A model generated the notes under the pieces. It was not told the DNA's origin and searched no databases. It saw only the letters and a program-made list of their open reading frames with translations. DNA of 64,000 bases, taken from the NCBI GenBank assembly GCA_963555705.1, contig OY743183.1, positions 26,695,932-26,759,931 on the forward strand, given 5' to 3'. Both the position numbers and the translations under genes were made by a program. Shown piece after piece: positions 32,826-43,275 of the stretch (position 1 is the stretch's first letter; every line of letters begins with the position of its first letter). Source of the stretch: Ligustrum vulgare (lineage: Eukaryota; Streptophyta; Magnoliopsida; Lamiales; Oleaceae).

Positions 32826-33806
32826 ATGGAAAGAATCATTGAACAATTAGAAAAAATTTGTGGAGAAAATCCATTATTATTTTGGAAGCCATATCATCCT
32901 AAAGCTAAAATAGAATTAATAGAAAATGTTATCATAAGAGTTAGACATATGATGTATACTTTACCAGATACACAAGAATTCAAAACCCAAATTAAAGAAT
33001 TACTTGATCAAAAACTAATCAGACCTAGTAATGAACCTCATAGCAGTCCAGCCTTTATGGTTATGAAACATTCTGAACAGGTTAGAGGAAAAGCAAGAAT
33101 GGTAATAAATTATAAAGAATTAAATAAATATACCAAATTTGATGGATACTTTTTACCAAACAAAGAAGTACTAATAAACCTTGTAAAAGGAAAACAATAT
33201 TACTCCAAATTTGATTGTAAATCAGGATTTTACCAAGTCAAGATGGAAGAAGATATTATACAATATACAACATTCAGTACATCTCAAGGTAAGTACGAAT
33301 GGATGGTTATGCCTTTTGGATTGAAAAATGCACCAAAAATATACCAAAGAAAAATGGATAATATATTTAGAAAATTTAATGAATTTTTAATTGTCTATAT
33401 TGATGATATATTAATATGTTCCAATGACAAAAAAGAACACAGAAATCATTTAACAAAATTTATAAATGAATGCAAAAAGGAAGGAGTTGTTCTTTCAAAA
33501 AACAAAGCTATAATAGAAAAACAAGAAATTGATTTTCTTGGGTTATCAATAGATAAAAAAGGAATAAAACTACAACCCCACATATTTAAAAAGATAATAA
33601 ATTTTTCAAATAAATTAGAATCAAAGGAACAAATACAAAAATTCTTAGGATGTTTAAATTATGCAGAAGGATTTATTGAAAACCTTTCAAAAAAGAGACA
33701 TAAAATTCAAATTTTATTCAGGAAAACAAATACTAAAGGATGGAGTGATAAACATATAGAAATTGTTAAATCACTTAAAGAAGAATGCAAAATTTACCAA
33801 AACTAA
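32826..33806 (+). CDS. Viral reverse transcriptase domain (326 aa open)
   Basis: The longest open viral frame. RT motifs in order: KELLDQKLIRPSNEPHSSPA (entry), RMVINYKELN (about 33098-33127), the FDCKSGFYQVKM block, MPFGLKNAP (about 33310-33336), the catalytic YIDDIL (33397-33414, with DD) and FLGLSIDKKGI. These are the caulimovirid/Ty3-type RT signatures. It would copy pregenomic RNA into DNA. The frame ends at 33806, where it should continue into RNase H, so a frameshift separates them. Confidence 0.9.
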   Translation: MERIIEQLEKICGENPLLFWKPYHPKAKIELIENVIIRVRHMMYTLPDTQEFKTQIKELLDQKLIRPSNEPHSSPAFMVMKHSEQVRGKARMVINYKELNKYTKFDGYFLPNKEVLINLVKGKQYYSKFDCKSGFYQVKMEEDIIQYTTFSTSQGKYEWMVMPFGLKNAPKIYQRKMDNIFRKFNEFLIVYIDDILICSNDKKEHRNHLTKFINECKKEGVVLSKNKAIIEKQEIDFLGLSIDKKGIKLQPHIFKKIINFSNKLESKEQIQKFLGCLNYAEGFIENLSKKRHKIQILFRKTNTKGWSDKHIEIVKSLKEECKIYQN

Positions 33807-34212
33807 GATTACTAGATGAAAAAGATAATATGATTGTAAATACTGATGCCTCAGATAAATATTGGGCAGCAATAATAAAAACAGATTTTAATGAAATTTG
33901 CAGATATTCTAGTGGAACATTTAACCAAACAGAAATAAATTATACCACTCATGAAAAAGAATTACTAGCAATTATCAGAGGAATAAAAAAGTTTTCATTA
34001 TTCTTATTATCTGAAAAATTCATCGTTAAACTGATAACTCTCAAGTTGTAGGATTAATCAAAAATAAATCGCCACCAGAACCTCAATATACTAGACTACA
34101 CAGATGGCAAGCTTATTTGGCATTTTACAATTTTGATATAATTCATATTAAGGGTATTAATAACTATCTTGCAGATTGTTTAAGTAGGATTATTGAATTT
34201 GCAGATGGATAA
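33785..34212 (+). pseudogene. Viral RNase H domain, frameshifted
   Basis: In the next frame from RT, NTDASDKYWAAII (33839-33877) gives the first catalytic Asp, and INYTTHEKELLAIIRGIKKF (about 33928-33990) the Glu-containing motif. A stop at 34049 is followed in another frame by LHRWQAYLAFYNFDI and the ADCLSR-type motif near 34171-34190, the typical RNase H end. At least two breaks. Confidence 0.8.
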
Positions 34213-35289
34213 TATCAAGAAATCATTGATAGACGCCAAGGAGCGAATCAAATTCTTATATGAAGAAGCTGAAGATATAAAAATGGGAATCGAACAACTT
34301 GGAGAAACTCTCCAATAAAGTTTTAAACAACTGATGGAAATCTCAACTTTTCATTACAATTATACCAAAGAATTGAGCGATAATATAATTGAGATTGAAT
34401 CTCAGTTTGAATCGTTATTTACCAAACAGGTTTTACCAACAATATAAACAGGTGCAATACAACTAGGGACATCGTATGGAAGCAGTGGTGGACCATTGAT
34501 CAAAAGAGATGAAAGTCCAAAGAAGGTTACTATAAATGAATCCAGTCCAAAGAAATTGACAATCAATACCAAAGATGAACATACAAGAGTTATAAAAATC
34601 CGTGCTGAGGAGGAAGATGACTCTCCTTTTTTACTAAGAGAAGACGAATATAAGCAAACTCCAAAATCATTTATGAAGTCCAAGAAAGTGATTGCTATTA
34701 CATTTCTTCAGGAGATCACGTTTACCCACGATTAATTGTTACCCAAGGAGGAGATACAGTTATAACAAAAATGGCAGCTGATTATGGATTTTTGGATCTT
34801 ATTTACCCAGGCAAAGATTTAAAGGAAATTGATAAATTTGACAATCTATTAAAAGGTGAAATATCAAAATTTGCTCAAGGAAAACCTATTTATTTAAAAT
34901 TTTACTCAATCAGCCCTGAAATTGATGGAAGGATATACTATCCTGTTGAACACATCATTACAATAGGATATGTTGCAAGAAATTTTCAGATTGAAGTTGG
35001 AAAAGATACCAGACCAGTACCAAACATTACCAGATCATGGTTTAGATCCCGAAGAGTTTTGGGAATTAAAGTCCTTTACAATATTTCCAAGAATTTGTAT
35101 GATAAAAAATTCAAATGCATATGCCAATACGAAGGATGGACCCTTGTTACAAATGGAGGATATGAAAAATCAACCATTCTGAAGGATTACATCAACAAAT
35201 TTGATATTCATCAAATCCATGGAAGCTTTTTGACTTTACAAGAAGCGTGTATAGCCAGGAATTGCCCCACATGCCAACAAAAAAGATGA
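34205..35289 (+). pseudogene. Viral transactivator/viroplasmin-like ORF, broken
   Basis: Begins with an ATG (34205) after RNase H. The N-terminal part is coiled-coil-like and has two in-frame TAA codons (about 34316 and 34445). A Lys/Ser-rich linker (34496-34735) is followed by a frameshift. The C-terminal frame 34771-35289 (172 aa) is open and has a globular domain with RSWFRSRRVLGIKVLY and ends CPTCQQKR. Position after RT/RNase H and size fit the inclusion-body transactivator of caulimovirids. I infer the role from position. Confidence 0.6.
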
Positions 35290-35502
35290 TGGACAGCTAG
35301 AATCAACAAAGAGGACGCTGACAATAAAGATAGAATGGAATCTACTTTTTACAACAAGCCAAGACAACACCATGTGATCGCTTTAAAAAAGTAGATAGGA
35401 TAGAGGTACAGGTGTCCTTTGTAATGTGATATAAAGTTTTCAATTATTTATGTAGCGTATGCAATGATGCCAGAAGAAAATAATTGAGTCTCATGTAAAT
35501 AT

Positions 35503-35526
35503 TATAAATAGAGGCTTTAAGGCTAG

Positions 35527-35596
<70 letters not shown>

Positions 35597-35676
35597 CTCA
35601 GTCTGTGAGAAAGCCAAATCTCTGCCTTTAAAAATTCTCATACCAATCTGTGTACCAAACATTTGACATCAATAAA
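35503..35676 (+). promoter_or_regulatory. Viral pregenomic promoter and poly(A) signal
   Basis: TATAAATA at 35503-35510, then AATAAA at 35671-35676 about 165 nt later, the short terminal-redundancy arrangement of caulimovirid pregenomic RNA. It lies in the intergenic region after TAV, as expected. A long GA microsatellite falls between the two signals. Confidence 0.7.
35530..35593 (+). repeat. (GA)n microsatellite, about 64 bp
   Basis: An almost perfect AG run just downstream of the viral TATA box, so within the first transcribed bases. The Ser-Leu repeat ORF on the other strand is an artefact of it. Confidence 0.95.
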
Positions 35677-35679
35677 ACT

Positions 35680-36018
35680 TCAAACTTTTTATAAAAAATT
35701 ATGAGTTTCTAAATTTCTGTCTTCTGAATCCTATTTCCTAGAAGAAGATATATTATTAAGAAAACTTCCTACACTTTGTCCAGAAATATTTTCCATTAAG
35801 TTGTTAAACAGTGAAGGCATGGAGTCAGGAAATGCTAGTTACCCGTGAAGGCAAGAGGCCGTTGAAGGGTGTGATAGCAAATACCTGCAAGCCTGAAGGT
35901 TACCAATAAAAGAAGGAAGATACAAAGGTACAAAGAAACGGAAAAGATGTTAGTATTCTTAATATATCTTTCTTATCGAATTAGGTGGAAGAAGAATTTT
36001 TGAAAAAAGAAAATTATC
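35680..36018 (+). other. Viral leader
   Basis: Untranslated stretch between the poly(A) signal and the next ORF, with several short upstream ATGs (for example about 35819, 35947), as in caulimovirid leaders that use ribosome shunting. I did not fold it. Confidence 0.45.
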
Positions 36019-36372
36019 ATGGGAGAACATAGGATTATTAAATTTAATTATCAAAACAGTCCATACAAAGATGAATATCATAGCATAATCGAACCTTTAT
36101 TCATGCATAAACAATTTACTAGACCTAACAATGAAATAAAAAAGTTATACCATATTTATATGCCATGTTTATTAGCTGTTTATCCTAAATTTAAAGAATT
36201 ATTTGGAATAGAAATTACTAAGTCAATCATTTATTTTTGGCTTGATAGTGATAATACTGAAATAAATAATGAATTGTATTTAGAATATGTATTTAGTAGT
36301 GACAATGATTATGATCCAGTAATAGATTATGATAGTGATGGGAGAGATGAATCATTCTTTACCAATTTTTGA
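36019..36372 (+). CDS. Small viral ORF A (117 aa), unknown
   Basis: Intact ATG-started frame, first after the leader. It has a central hydrophobic/aromatic region (IYFWLDSD) and an acidic C-terminus rich in D, Y and S. No motif I recognise. The downstream ORF starts within its last codons in another frame. Confidence 0.5.
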   Translation: MGEHRIIKFNYQNSPYKDEYHSIIEPLFMHKQFTRPNNEIKKLYHIYMPCLLAVYPKFKELFGIEITKSIIYFWLDSDNTEINNELYLEYVFSSDNDYDPVIDYDSDGRDESFFTNF

Positions 36373-36736
36373 AAAATTTGATATCATGAATAAAAGAAAT
36401 TATATTATGAAAAAACCCAGATCTAAAAGAGGAACATATAAAGTTGGATATAAAAACGAGATTAATAAAGTAGGATATCAAGAACAACTTTATGCATCAC
36501 AAAAAATACTTAAAAGTTTTAAAAATAATATAATGGAAAACTTTGCTATAGGAACTATAAGATCTATAGTTGTACAATATATTCAAAACATAATAGATAA
36601 TTTAGAAAAAAGGAAAAAATATAATATGTCAAAGTATAACATACCACTTGAACCAATTATACATATCATAATTGATATTGATATTATTAATTCTCAGTTA
36701 TTAATTGAATTTGAAAAATTACTTGAAACTTTATAA
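36329..36736 (+). CDS. Small viral ORF B (135 aa or less), unknown
   Basis: The frame opens at 36329; the ATG at 36386 is an alternative start that avoids most of the overlap with ORF A. The N-terminus is basic (KKPRSKRGTYKVGYK), then a helical region rich in Ile and Lys. No recognised motif; the basic N-terminus could bind nucleic acid. Confidence 0.45.
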   Translation: MIVMGEMNHSLPIFEKFDIMNKRNYIMKKPRSKRGTYKVGYKNEINKVGYQEQLYASQKILKSFKNNIMENFAIGTIRSIVVQYIQNIIDNLEKRKKYNMSKYNIPLEPIIHIIIDIDIINSQLLIEFEKLLETL

Positions 36737-36765
36737 AACCAAATTGAACAGTTTTATTCAACAAA

Positions 36766-36993
36766 ATGCCAGGATATACTATTAAAGGATTAAACAAACT
36801 TTTAGAAAAAGTATTAGGAAAAATGGATAGAATTGTATCTCACTTAAGGAATATAGATGAATCATCTGAAGAATATTACACACTCTTAGAAAATTATGAT
36901 CAACTTATGATAGATTATTCTAATATTATAGATCGAAAAATGGATTTATACAAAACAATTCAAAATAATAACAAAAATAGATGCCAGGATTAA
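36766..36993 (+). CDS. Small viral ORF C (75 aa), MPG-type
   Basis: Starts MPGYTIKGL and is helical, with heptad-like Leu/Ile spacing. Its last 13 bases (ATGCCAGGATTAA) contain the start of ORF D. The start resembles that of ORF D, suggesting a duplicated gene. Confidence 0.5.
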   Translation: MPGYTIKGLNKLLEKVLGKMDRIVSHLRNIDESSEEYYTLLENYDQLMIDYSNIIDRKMDLYKTIQNNNKNRCQD

Positions 36994-37133
36994 CTATTAA
37001 AAAAGAATTTGAAATCATTGAGATAAGAATGGATGAAATAATTTATCTTATTAAAAATGATAAAATAAATCGGGAGAATATTATGGAAATACAAGAAAAA
37101 ATACATCTATTAAAAATAGATTACAAAACATAA
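36981..37133 (+). CDS. Small viral ORF D (50 aa), MPG-type
   Basis: ATG at 36981 overlaps the end of ORF C; it starts MPGLTIKKE and is helical. It looks like a shortened paralogue of ORF C. On a circular viral genome it would be the last ORF before the primer site. Confidence 0.45.
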   Translation: MPGLTIKKEFEIIEIRMDEIIYLIKNDKINRENIMEIQEKIHLLKIDYKT

Positions 37134-37150
37134 AACAAAGAGTTACAATA

Positions 37151-37690
37151 TAAAAATAACCAAAAATAAAAGGACCAATCCCATAATACTTGATAAAAGG
37201 ATAAAATCGTCAACAACTATTTACAATTTTGGCCTTATTAGGCTATCTGTACACCTATCTGTACAACTATATGTACGAATAGCATGATCCTATCCATTTT
37301 CCACCAGCGACCAATTCACGATTTTGGTTGAGTAAGAGCGGACTTGACTCTTTGATCATTGATCGTTGACCTCAATGACGAAATATTATTTAATTAAAAA
37401 ATATTAAAATTCTATTAACATATAAATGCTTTAAAACGTAATTTCATTTAAAATGAAAATATAGTCCAACACAAACAAAAATAGTAAGAAAATACATGAT
37501 ATAACCTTACTCCGTAATTATAAGTTTAGACAACTGCATTCTCCAAGATCTCATGCTTTGAAAGCGCTGAAAAATTGCCTCATTCTCAATGAGTTTAAAA
37601 CTCTTGTGCTATGTGTAAATCACCAAACTGTCATTCAACCAATCATCTCCCAAAGCAGCAAATGGATTGGACGGATGGCATGATATAGGT
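37151..37690. other. No gene seen
   Basis: Host flank after the viral copy. No domain-bearing ORF and no clear repeat. Confidence 0.4.
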
Positions 37691-37714
37691 AATGGATATA
37701 AGACTGCAGTTAAT

Positions 37715-38125
37715 AGCCTTAAGTTTTCCATGGAAATGGGTTTTCCAAGTGATTTTTTCCAATTTTCGCGCTGTTTGCTTGCTTAAGTTTTCCCTAAAAT
37801 TCGTTTTCCAACTTGTCTCGAAATTCGATGTTTTCCTTGATTTGGAGGAATTCGTTTTCCAAAGGGGGGTGTTTTATTTTTCATGAAAAATCTTTTACCA
37901 ATTTCGTTATGTTTGATCTTTTTTATTGTTGTTAATTGAATTATTTTTTTCCAAGAATTAAAAATTATTATCAAGTACAAATGTATGAAAAAATTAAAAA
38001 AATATATTAAAGTAGCTAAATTTTGCTTCATTTTTCATGAAAAATAATGTCAATCAAATAACAAAAGTTGAAAAACTCCCCATTTTTTCCACATAGAAAA
38101 TTAAAATAATCAAACACATTAAACT
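37715..38125 (+). repeat. Dispersed TTTTCC-rich repeat, copy 1
   Basis: Aligns by eye with 46930-47350 through shared blocks such as CGTTTTCCAACTTGTC / CATTTTCCAACTTTTC, TATTATCAAGTACAAATGTAT, and TTTTTCATGAAAAATAATGTC / TTTTTCATAGAAAATAATGTC. An unclassified MITE or short repeat. A third related piece may be inside 44520-44755. Confidence 0.65.
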
Positions 38126-38259
38126 TTCAATCAAACACATTACTAGGATGTTACATTTCTTTTTTTTTTAAAAAAGAATAATAATTAATTAATTAATTTG
38201 AAAATCTAGTCGGATCTAGCACGAGCGGCCGAACGTGCTCGCCCATAACTGGATACGCC

Positions 38260-39255
38260 CCTATTTTCCACCTTCTGTATTTTTCTTTTTTCGTTACTAC
38301 TTTCCTCGATAATTTTATTCTTTATTATTTTTATTTTTATATTTTAACATGTCGTCTTATCTAAAAAAAAATGTTGAAGCTAAGCCTTTGTTTGATAAAT
38401 TTGTTTAAAAATTATTTTTTTACAGCACAATTTTCTAAATCAGTTTTAATTTTACAAATTTTCTCTCTCCACTTTTCAACTAAATATTTTACCTCAAAAA
38501 TATAAAAATTAATGTTTTTAGAATTGTCCTGGTCATCGACCTGGTTGAGAGATTAGGTCAAAAGTCGGAGGCTCAACCCGGGGTCGACTCGGGATCAACC
38601 CGAGCATTAGGTAATATTAAATAAATATGAAATAAATCTAAAAATTAGAAAAATAAAAAATAAATATGAAACCTGGGTCAAACCCGAGTTTGGGTCGACC
38701 GAGTTTCTCGGGTCATTGACCGAGTTTGATCCTACTGGGTTTCTGATGTGACCCGGCCCGAGTCACATATTTTCGAGTCAACCGGACCGAGTTTGAAAAC
38801 AATGTAAAAAACATATTTTTAAATACAAAACATTTAACAAACAGAGCATAATATTTCCGATCCTAGAAAAATACTACTTGAGGTGGTCTAACAACTCATT
38901 TATCGAATTTGAAGGGTCCCTATAACTTAAAGACTACTCAAAAGTAATTTAGCAAAACTTTATGTATAGGCCAATGTTTAGAAAATGTTTATAATCAATC
39001 AATTCACTTTTTATTCACATGATTTGTTGACCTTAAAATTCAATGGAGACATGGTCAATAGAATGCCAACCGCATCTCGTCCACGTAAGCATAAAGCATC
39101 ACATGCGCACTAGAGCATACCATTACAAGGCAAAGCCATCGATCGAGAAAAAATGGGGTGACCGTTTCCACTCCAACAGTCAAGTCAATGGCTGAACGTG
39201 AGATAAAGAGTGCAAAGGACGAGATAAGTGAGATTTGGCTAGGGTTAGAAAACAT
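38260..39255 (+). repeat. Segmental duplication, copy 1
   Basis: Matches 44340-44990 in order: TTTTCCACCTTCTGTATTTT, the AACATGTCGTCTTATCTAAA block, TTTCCGATCCTAGAAAAA, TTAAAGACTACTCAAAAGTA, and GGCAAAGCCATCGATCGAGA. Diverged by roughly 10-15% by eye. This copy is interrupted by a 465-bp MITE at 38384-38848. Confidence 0.7.
38384..38848. mobile_element. PIF/Harbinger-like MITE (465 bp)
   Basis: Termini GCCTTTGTTTGATAAAT and (reverse complement) TGCTCTGTTTGTTAAAT form an imperfect inverted repeat, flanked by TAA (38381-38383 and 38849-38851). The duplicated locus at 44480 lacks it and reads straight through, which confirms the insertion. The interior has GGGTCGACTCGGG-type GC-rich words. A 3-bp TAA target fits PIF/Harbinger. 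Confidence 0.65.
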
Positions 39256-41539
39256 TCATACATTGATTGTGAAATGAACTTAGATAATATAGAGGGACTT
39301 TGGAGTAATGAAACCTGTTTTTGCTAAATGCCATAATGAATATTTTAATTTTAAAAATGTCATCTTGAAGTACATGAATTGTAAAAATATCATTCTAGAT
39401 TATAGGAACGGATTTAGAATTTTATTTAATATGCCAAAAAAATAAAAAAAATCAGTTACAACATCTAAAATGTAACTGCACAATAAAAATGAGTCCAAAT
39501 GGAAAAGGAAACCTCACACTTCTGTTCCCGGCATTAGTGCACAACACATATTCAAAAATCATTGAATGTCTTCATCATTGTAGCCTCTTCATACAGAACT
39601 CTCAAAACATTTTAAAACTATGAGTGGAGAAGGAAACCATTACACCGAAATCATTCTTGGATAACATTTCAGTTGACAGAATTTTCTGAAAGTGCCAATC
39701 AATTCTTGAAAAGAATTTTTATAGCATTCCGACGCTGCTCCTCATATGATTAATCAATGATTGCATCAATCATTGGAAGCCTTCATCAGCCTGGCTTTGT
39801 GCACACCACAGCATCATTTTGTGCTGGTAGTTGCCCAAACAAGGATTACTCATTTCTTGCTTCTATGATTGATATTCTTTTTTGGCTATGATATTGGTTT
39901 GAAAATGGTGGAGGGTGGCAGCTCCAATTGTGGTGGTGAGATGGCAATGGTGGACGTTGCATTGAACCTATGATTGGTGCCATCACTCAAACTGTATTAC
40001 GGTGCCATCACTCAAACTGTATTACGGAGTAAAGTATGCATTAAAACTCAAAAAGAATACTCAACTTCGATTGTCAAGTAGTTCTAGTGACCCTAGTTGA
40101 GTAAACCACTTCTTACTTGATAAGGATGATACAAGGTCTCAAAAACTACATTTATTCGACCTCGAGTTCAATACTTTGTGTTATTATTTACACTTTTTAC
40201 TTATTCACTAAATTAATTAATTTTGGTAAATAGTTAAAAAACAAACTTTATAGTAAGCAATAGTGTAACTTTACAATAATTAATCTTCATTCACATGCCT
40301 CATCCAAATGGCCAAGTATGCACAATATTTACCCGCCTGATCTAGAGGGACATGAAAAACTGCATCTTCAGGGGGAAAAAAGTCATGTTACAGGTATGAA
40401 AGAGGGATGCAACTTATTGTTTAATACATGCTGAAATTGAATAACTGGAAAAAATAACAAGTAGAAAACAATTATGAGGTTGATCCAAGTTGAAGTGAAG
40501 ATTAACCAGTTTAAATAGCACAACAGCTGAAGTTGATAAATACGTGGGAGATAAAAGTAATAATAGGATATTAGAAATGCTCAAATTGATTAACTAAGCA
40601 AGTTTTGTAATACCAGATTTAACACCAAAGCAAAATGCAGAATTTCCATACTTTTTTTTAAGTGCCAGATCCAAAGGATCCATCAATTTGACCATTTGTT
40701 CAAACAAATGATATACCGTTTTCGCCATGGTGTAAAATACAATACTCTCTCCCAACCTATGATCTTTTCATTCATTGCTTGCTTGCTTGAAGAATCACTT
40801 TCGAGCGCGGCATTGTATAGAGGCACATACTTTGCAAGATTTCTGGTGGGTTTAGTCTCTTCTAGTGCTAATCAACTAGATGACTAGGTCAGAAAATCAA
40901 TATAATATGTTGATCGAAGTGTAGAAAAGATTTTAGCAATAGAGACCCAGCGGAAGCATATGCATGAGATGACAAAGCAAACTAAAGAATAACATCTGAA
41001 TTCCGTTAGCTACAGTCAAAATTGATAGGTGCCCGCAGAACTTCATTTGTAATTTCTAATAGAAGTTCAAAAAAAATGTTGATCGATAAGTCCCAGACTT
41101 GCAGTTGTTGTCATATTCTCTATCATATTACAATATATTCTACAATGTTATGTTAAAATGAATGTATTCATTATCAATGCAATTAGTGTACTTCATCATA
41201 GTTATCATTAATATAGGTACTTTCATGTTTATGATTTAAAGGTGATAGAGTGCGGATTAGGAAACAGTAAAAAGCATCAAATTTCGGGATATCACAAATG
41301 GAAATAATTTTTATTCATGGTAAAATCTGAAAAGTAAACAGTGCATATTTTATTCTAAAACATCTTTCGTTGTAGTCAGAGACATCAGGAGAATATCTCT
41401 AGTCACTGACTTGGGAAGTGCCAACACTAAATGAACTACAATAACGATCTATTCTAAGTTTCGCTCTATAAATTCCAAGTCACGATCCATCTGTCTTCAG
41501 TGTCACCACTCCCAGACTATTGAGCCGGATTATGTCAGG
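39256..41539. other. No intact gene; possible exon remnants
   Basis: Contains a 26-bp tandem duplication GTGCCATCACTCAAACTGTA (about 39980-40030). The ORF at 40696-40887 (+) has no domain. AT-rich otherwise. Possibly part of the same decayed element that carries the C48 fragment. Confidence 0.35.
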
Positions 41540-41678
41540 CTATTCCATCATGTATTTGTAGAGTTGAGTAGCAATGTTTGACTGAGCACACGACTTATCG
41601 AACTTTGCTAGCATGTCTATAATTTTTCCTCCAATCAAGTTTTGAGTATACTTGATGAAACAGATTCCACAATCTCCA
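41540..41678 (-). pseudogene. C48 (Ulp1-like) peptidase C-terminal exon fragment
   Basis: After a splice-acceptor-like TTTGCAG, the frame reads GDCGICFIKYTQNLIGG and ends KYMME-stop. GDCG with the catalytic Cys followed by xFxIKYxxxLI is the end of Ulp1-type peptidases carried by plant Mutator-like elements. The His and Asp motifs upstream were not found. It pairs in kind with the DUF1985 fragment at 515-1163 but is on the other strand 40 kb away. Confidence 0.6.
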
Positions 41679-43275
41679 CTGCAAAAATGTTAGAAAAATT
41701 ATCTCGTAAATGGAACTCCTTAGGTTACACAAAGGAAGAATAAATAACACCAGTATTAATTAAAAAACCAACTCTGGTCAGACAACATTCAACACCAAGC
41801 ATAACTGAACACATTTTTTTTTTTAAATATGGTGTTTGCACCTATTGCCTCGTACCCCTGATATTAATTCAAAATCATTTATAGTCTGACCATAAACAAC
41901 ATCAATCATAAGTTAAAAAATTATTAATTTTATTTATTTGCACATGTTGCCTCGCTGTTGTACTGGAAGACAAAGCTTTTTGAAAAACTTTGCAATTAAT
42001 ACCGTTTTGAGGGCTTGACTAGCAAAGCCCATCTTTTGATGTTTCCTCAATGAAACCTAATACTGATGCTTTCATTTTGAGCTTGTACGTACAAAGATAA
42101 TCGGTTTGTTGAAAAAAATTAGAAATATGAAAACGGTCTCACCAACAAAACTTGAATTTATTCCCAAAAAAAGATGCACTAAAAGTACATTTATGGTACG
42201 CAGTCCTGAAGAGATCTGGACAAAACTATTGATACTCTCTACTGTAATCTATGATCCATCTTCAGAGAGAGGTCGTAGGGTTTCATTTTCTTTTTTCGTA
42301 ACTGATAACCATTTCATGTACTAAACTTGCTGAATAAACAAAAATGGTAAGAAAAGATGTAAAATGTTGCAATGTTCACATTGTCTCAAGGTTGGGATCT
42401 ACTATGTAATCTTCACTTTTTTATCGTTGCAAAGGTTAAATATATTGGTCTTATTGTTAAAATCCTGCAAATCAGTGAAGAATTTAGAAAGTCAACAACT
42501 CAACAAAAAATGTTATAGCAAAAGAAAATATCATTATTAAGAAAAAAAAAGGTGTAGACCATACCCAAAGTTTGGGTAACTCCCGCTTGCAACAAGACAC
42601 AAATCCAATATTTCAGGATTCAAACCCTGCACACTGCTACGCTGAGCCTTACCAGCCCTCCCATTTTCCACTGGGAGATGTGCCCGGCGGCTCATTATTA
42701 AGAGTTACCTGCAAGTAGGATTTGTAGTTCCAAAGGAGGGAAGACCTTAATAATATAGAGATCTTGCAGATGTATCTTAGAATAAGCCTTTTTTATCCTT
42801 TACAAATTTGAATAGAAGATATTTGCACTAGGTCTCTTAACCTGCCACCAATTTCCTCTGGAGGCGCCGTAAGAACTATTTTCATTTGAATCTAATTCTT
42901 CTCCATCTTTCTTGAACTGATAAACCGAAGAAAAAAATAAGCTATTAGAGATTCATTAGATGATCAATTTCTTCTTGTTTGTTGGAGAATAAACTTCTTG
43001 GACTCCATAGTATATTGAAGAGTTAAAAGTAACATGGTTCAATAGGTGTTCCGTTCTCATCAACTGAATTCCTGTCACGAAACTTAAATTAGATTAGCAG
43101 TAGATAAGTAAGAGTTTGTATCTTCATAACTCCAAAAACTATAACTCGAATTTCCCTGTTAATTTTCCAAATCTTTTTTCTTGATGAACTTATAATATCG
43201 GAACGAGAGGGTTTTTTTTCTGCATACCTAACGATAGGAAACTAAAAAGTACTTCACAAATGGAATGTATTAGAA
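41679..43275. other. No gene recognised
   Basis: Some segments have acceptor/donor-like edges and GC-richer words (42600-42700, 42840-42880), which may be remaining exons of the broken gene to the right, but I could not assemble a frame. Confidence 0.35.

Larger units (their letters stand above)
28547..37150 (+). mobile_element. Endogenous caulimovirid (pararetrovirus), near unit length, defective
   Basis: About 8.6 kb of very A-rich, purine-biased plus strand distinct from its flanks. In order: tRNA-Met primer site, small ORFs, coat region with zinc knuckle, movement-protein region, two aspartic-protease domains, reverse transcriptase and RNase H, transactivator/viroplasmin-like ORF, TATA and AATAAA, leader, then four small ORFs. 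CP before MP and a separate pol resemble cavemoviruses and solendoviruses; the many small ORFs recall soymoviruses and rose yellow vein virus. On a circular genome the terminal small ORFs would run into the primer site, so the copy is close to one full unit. Stops and frameshifts interrupt CP, MP, pol and TAV. No LTRs; ends are approximate. Confidence 0.88.

Noticed and set aside
35444..35662. Ser-Leu repeat ORF on the minus strand
   Set aside because: Translation of the GA microsatellite.
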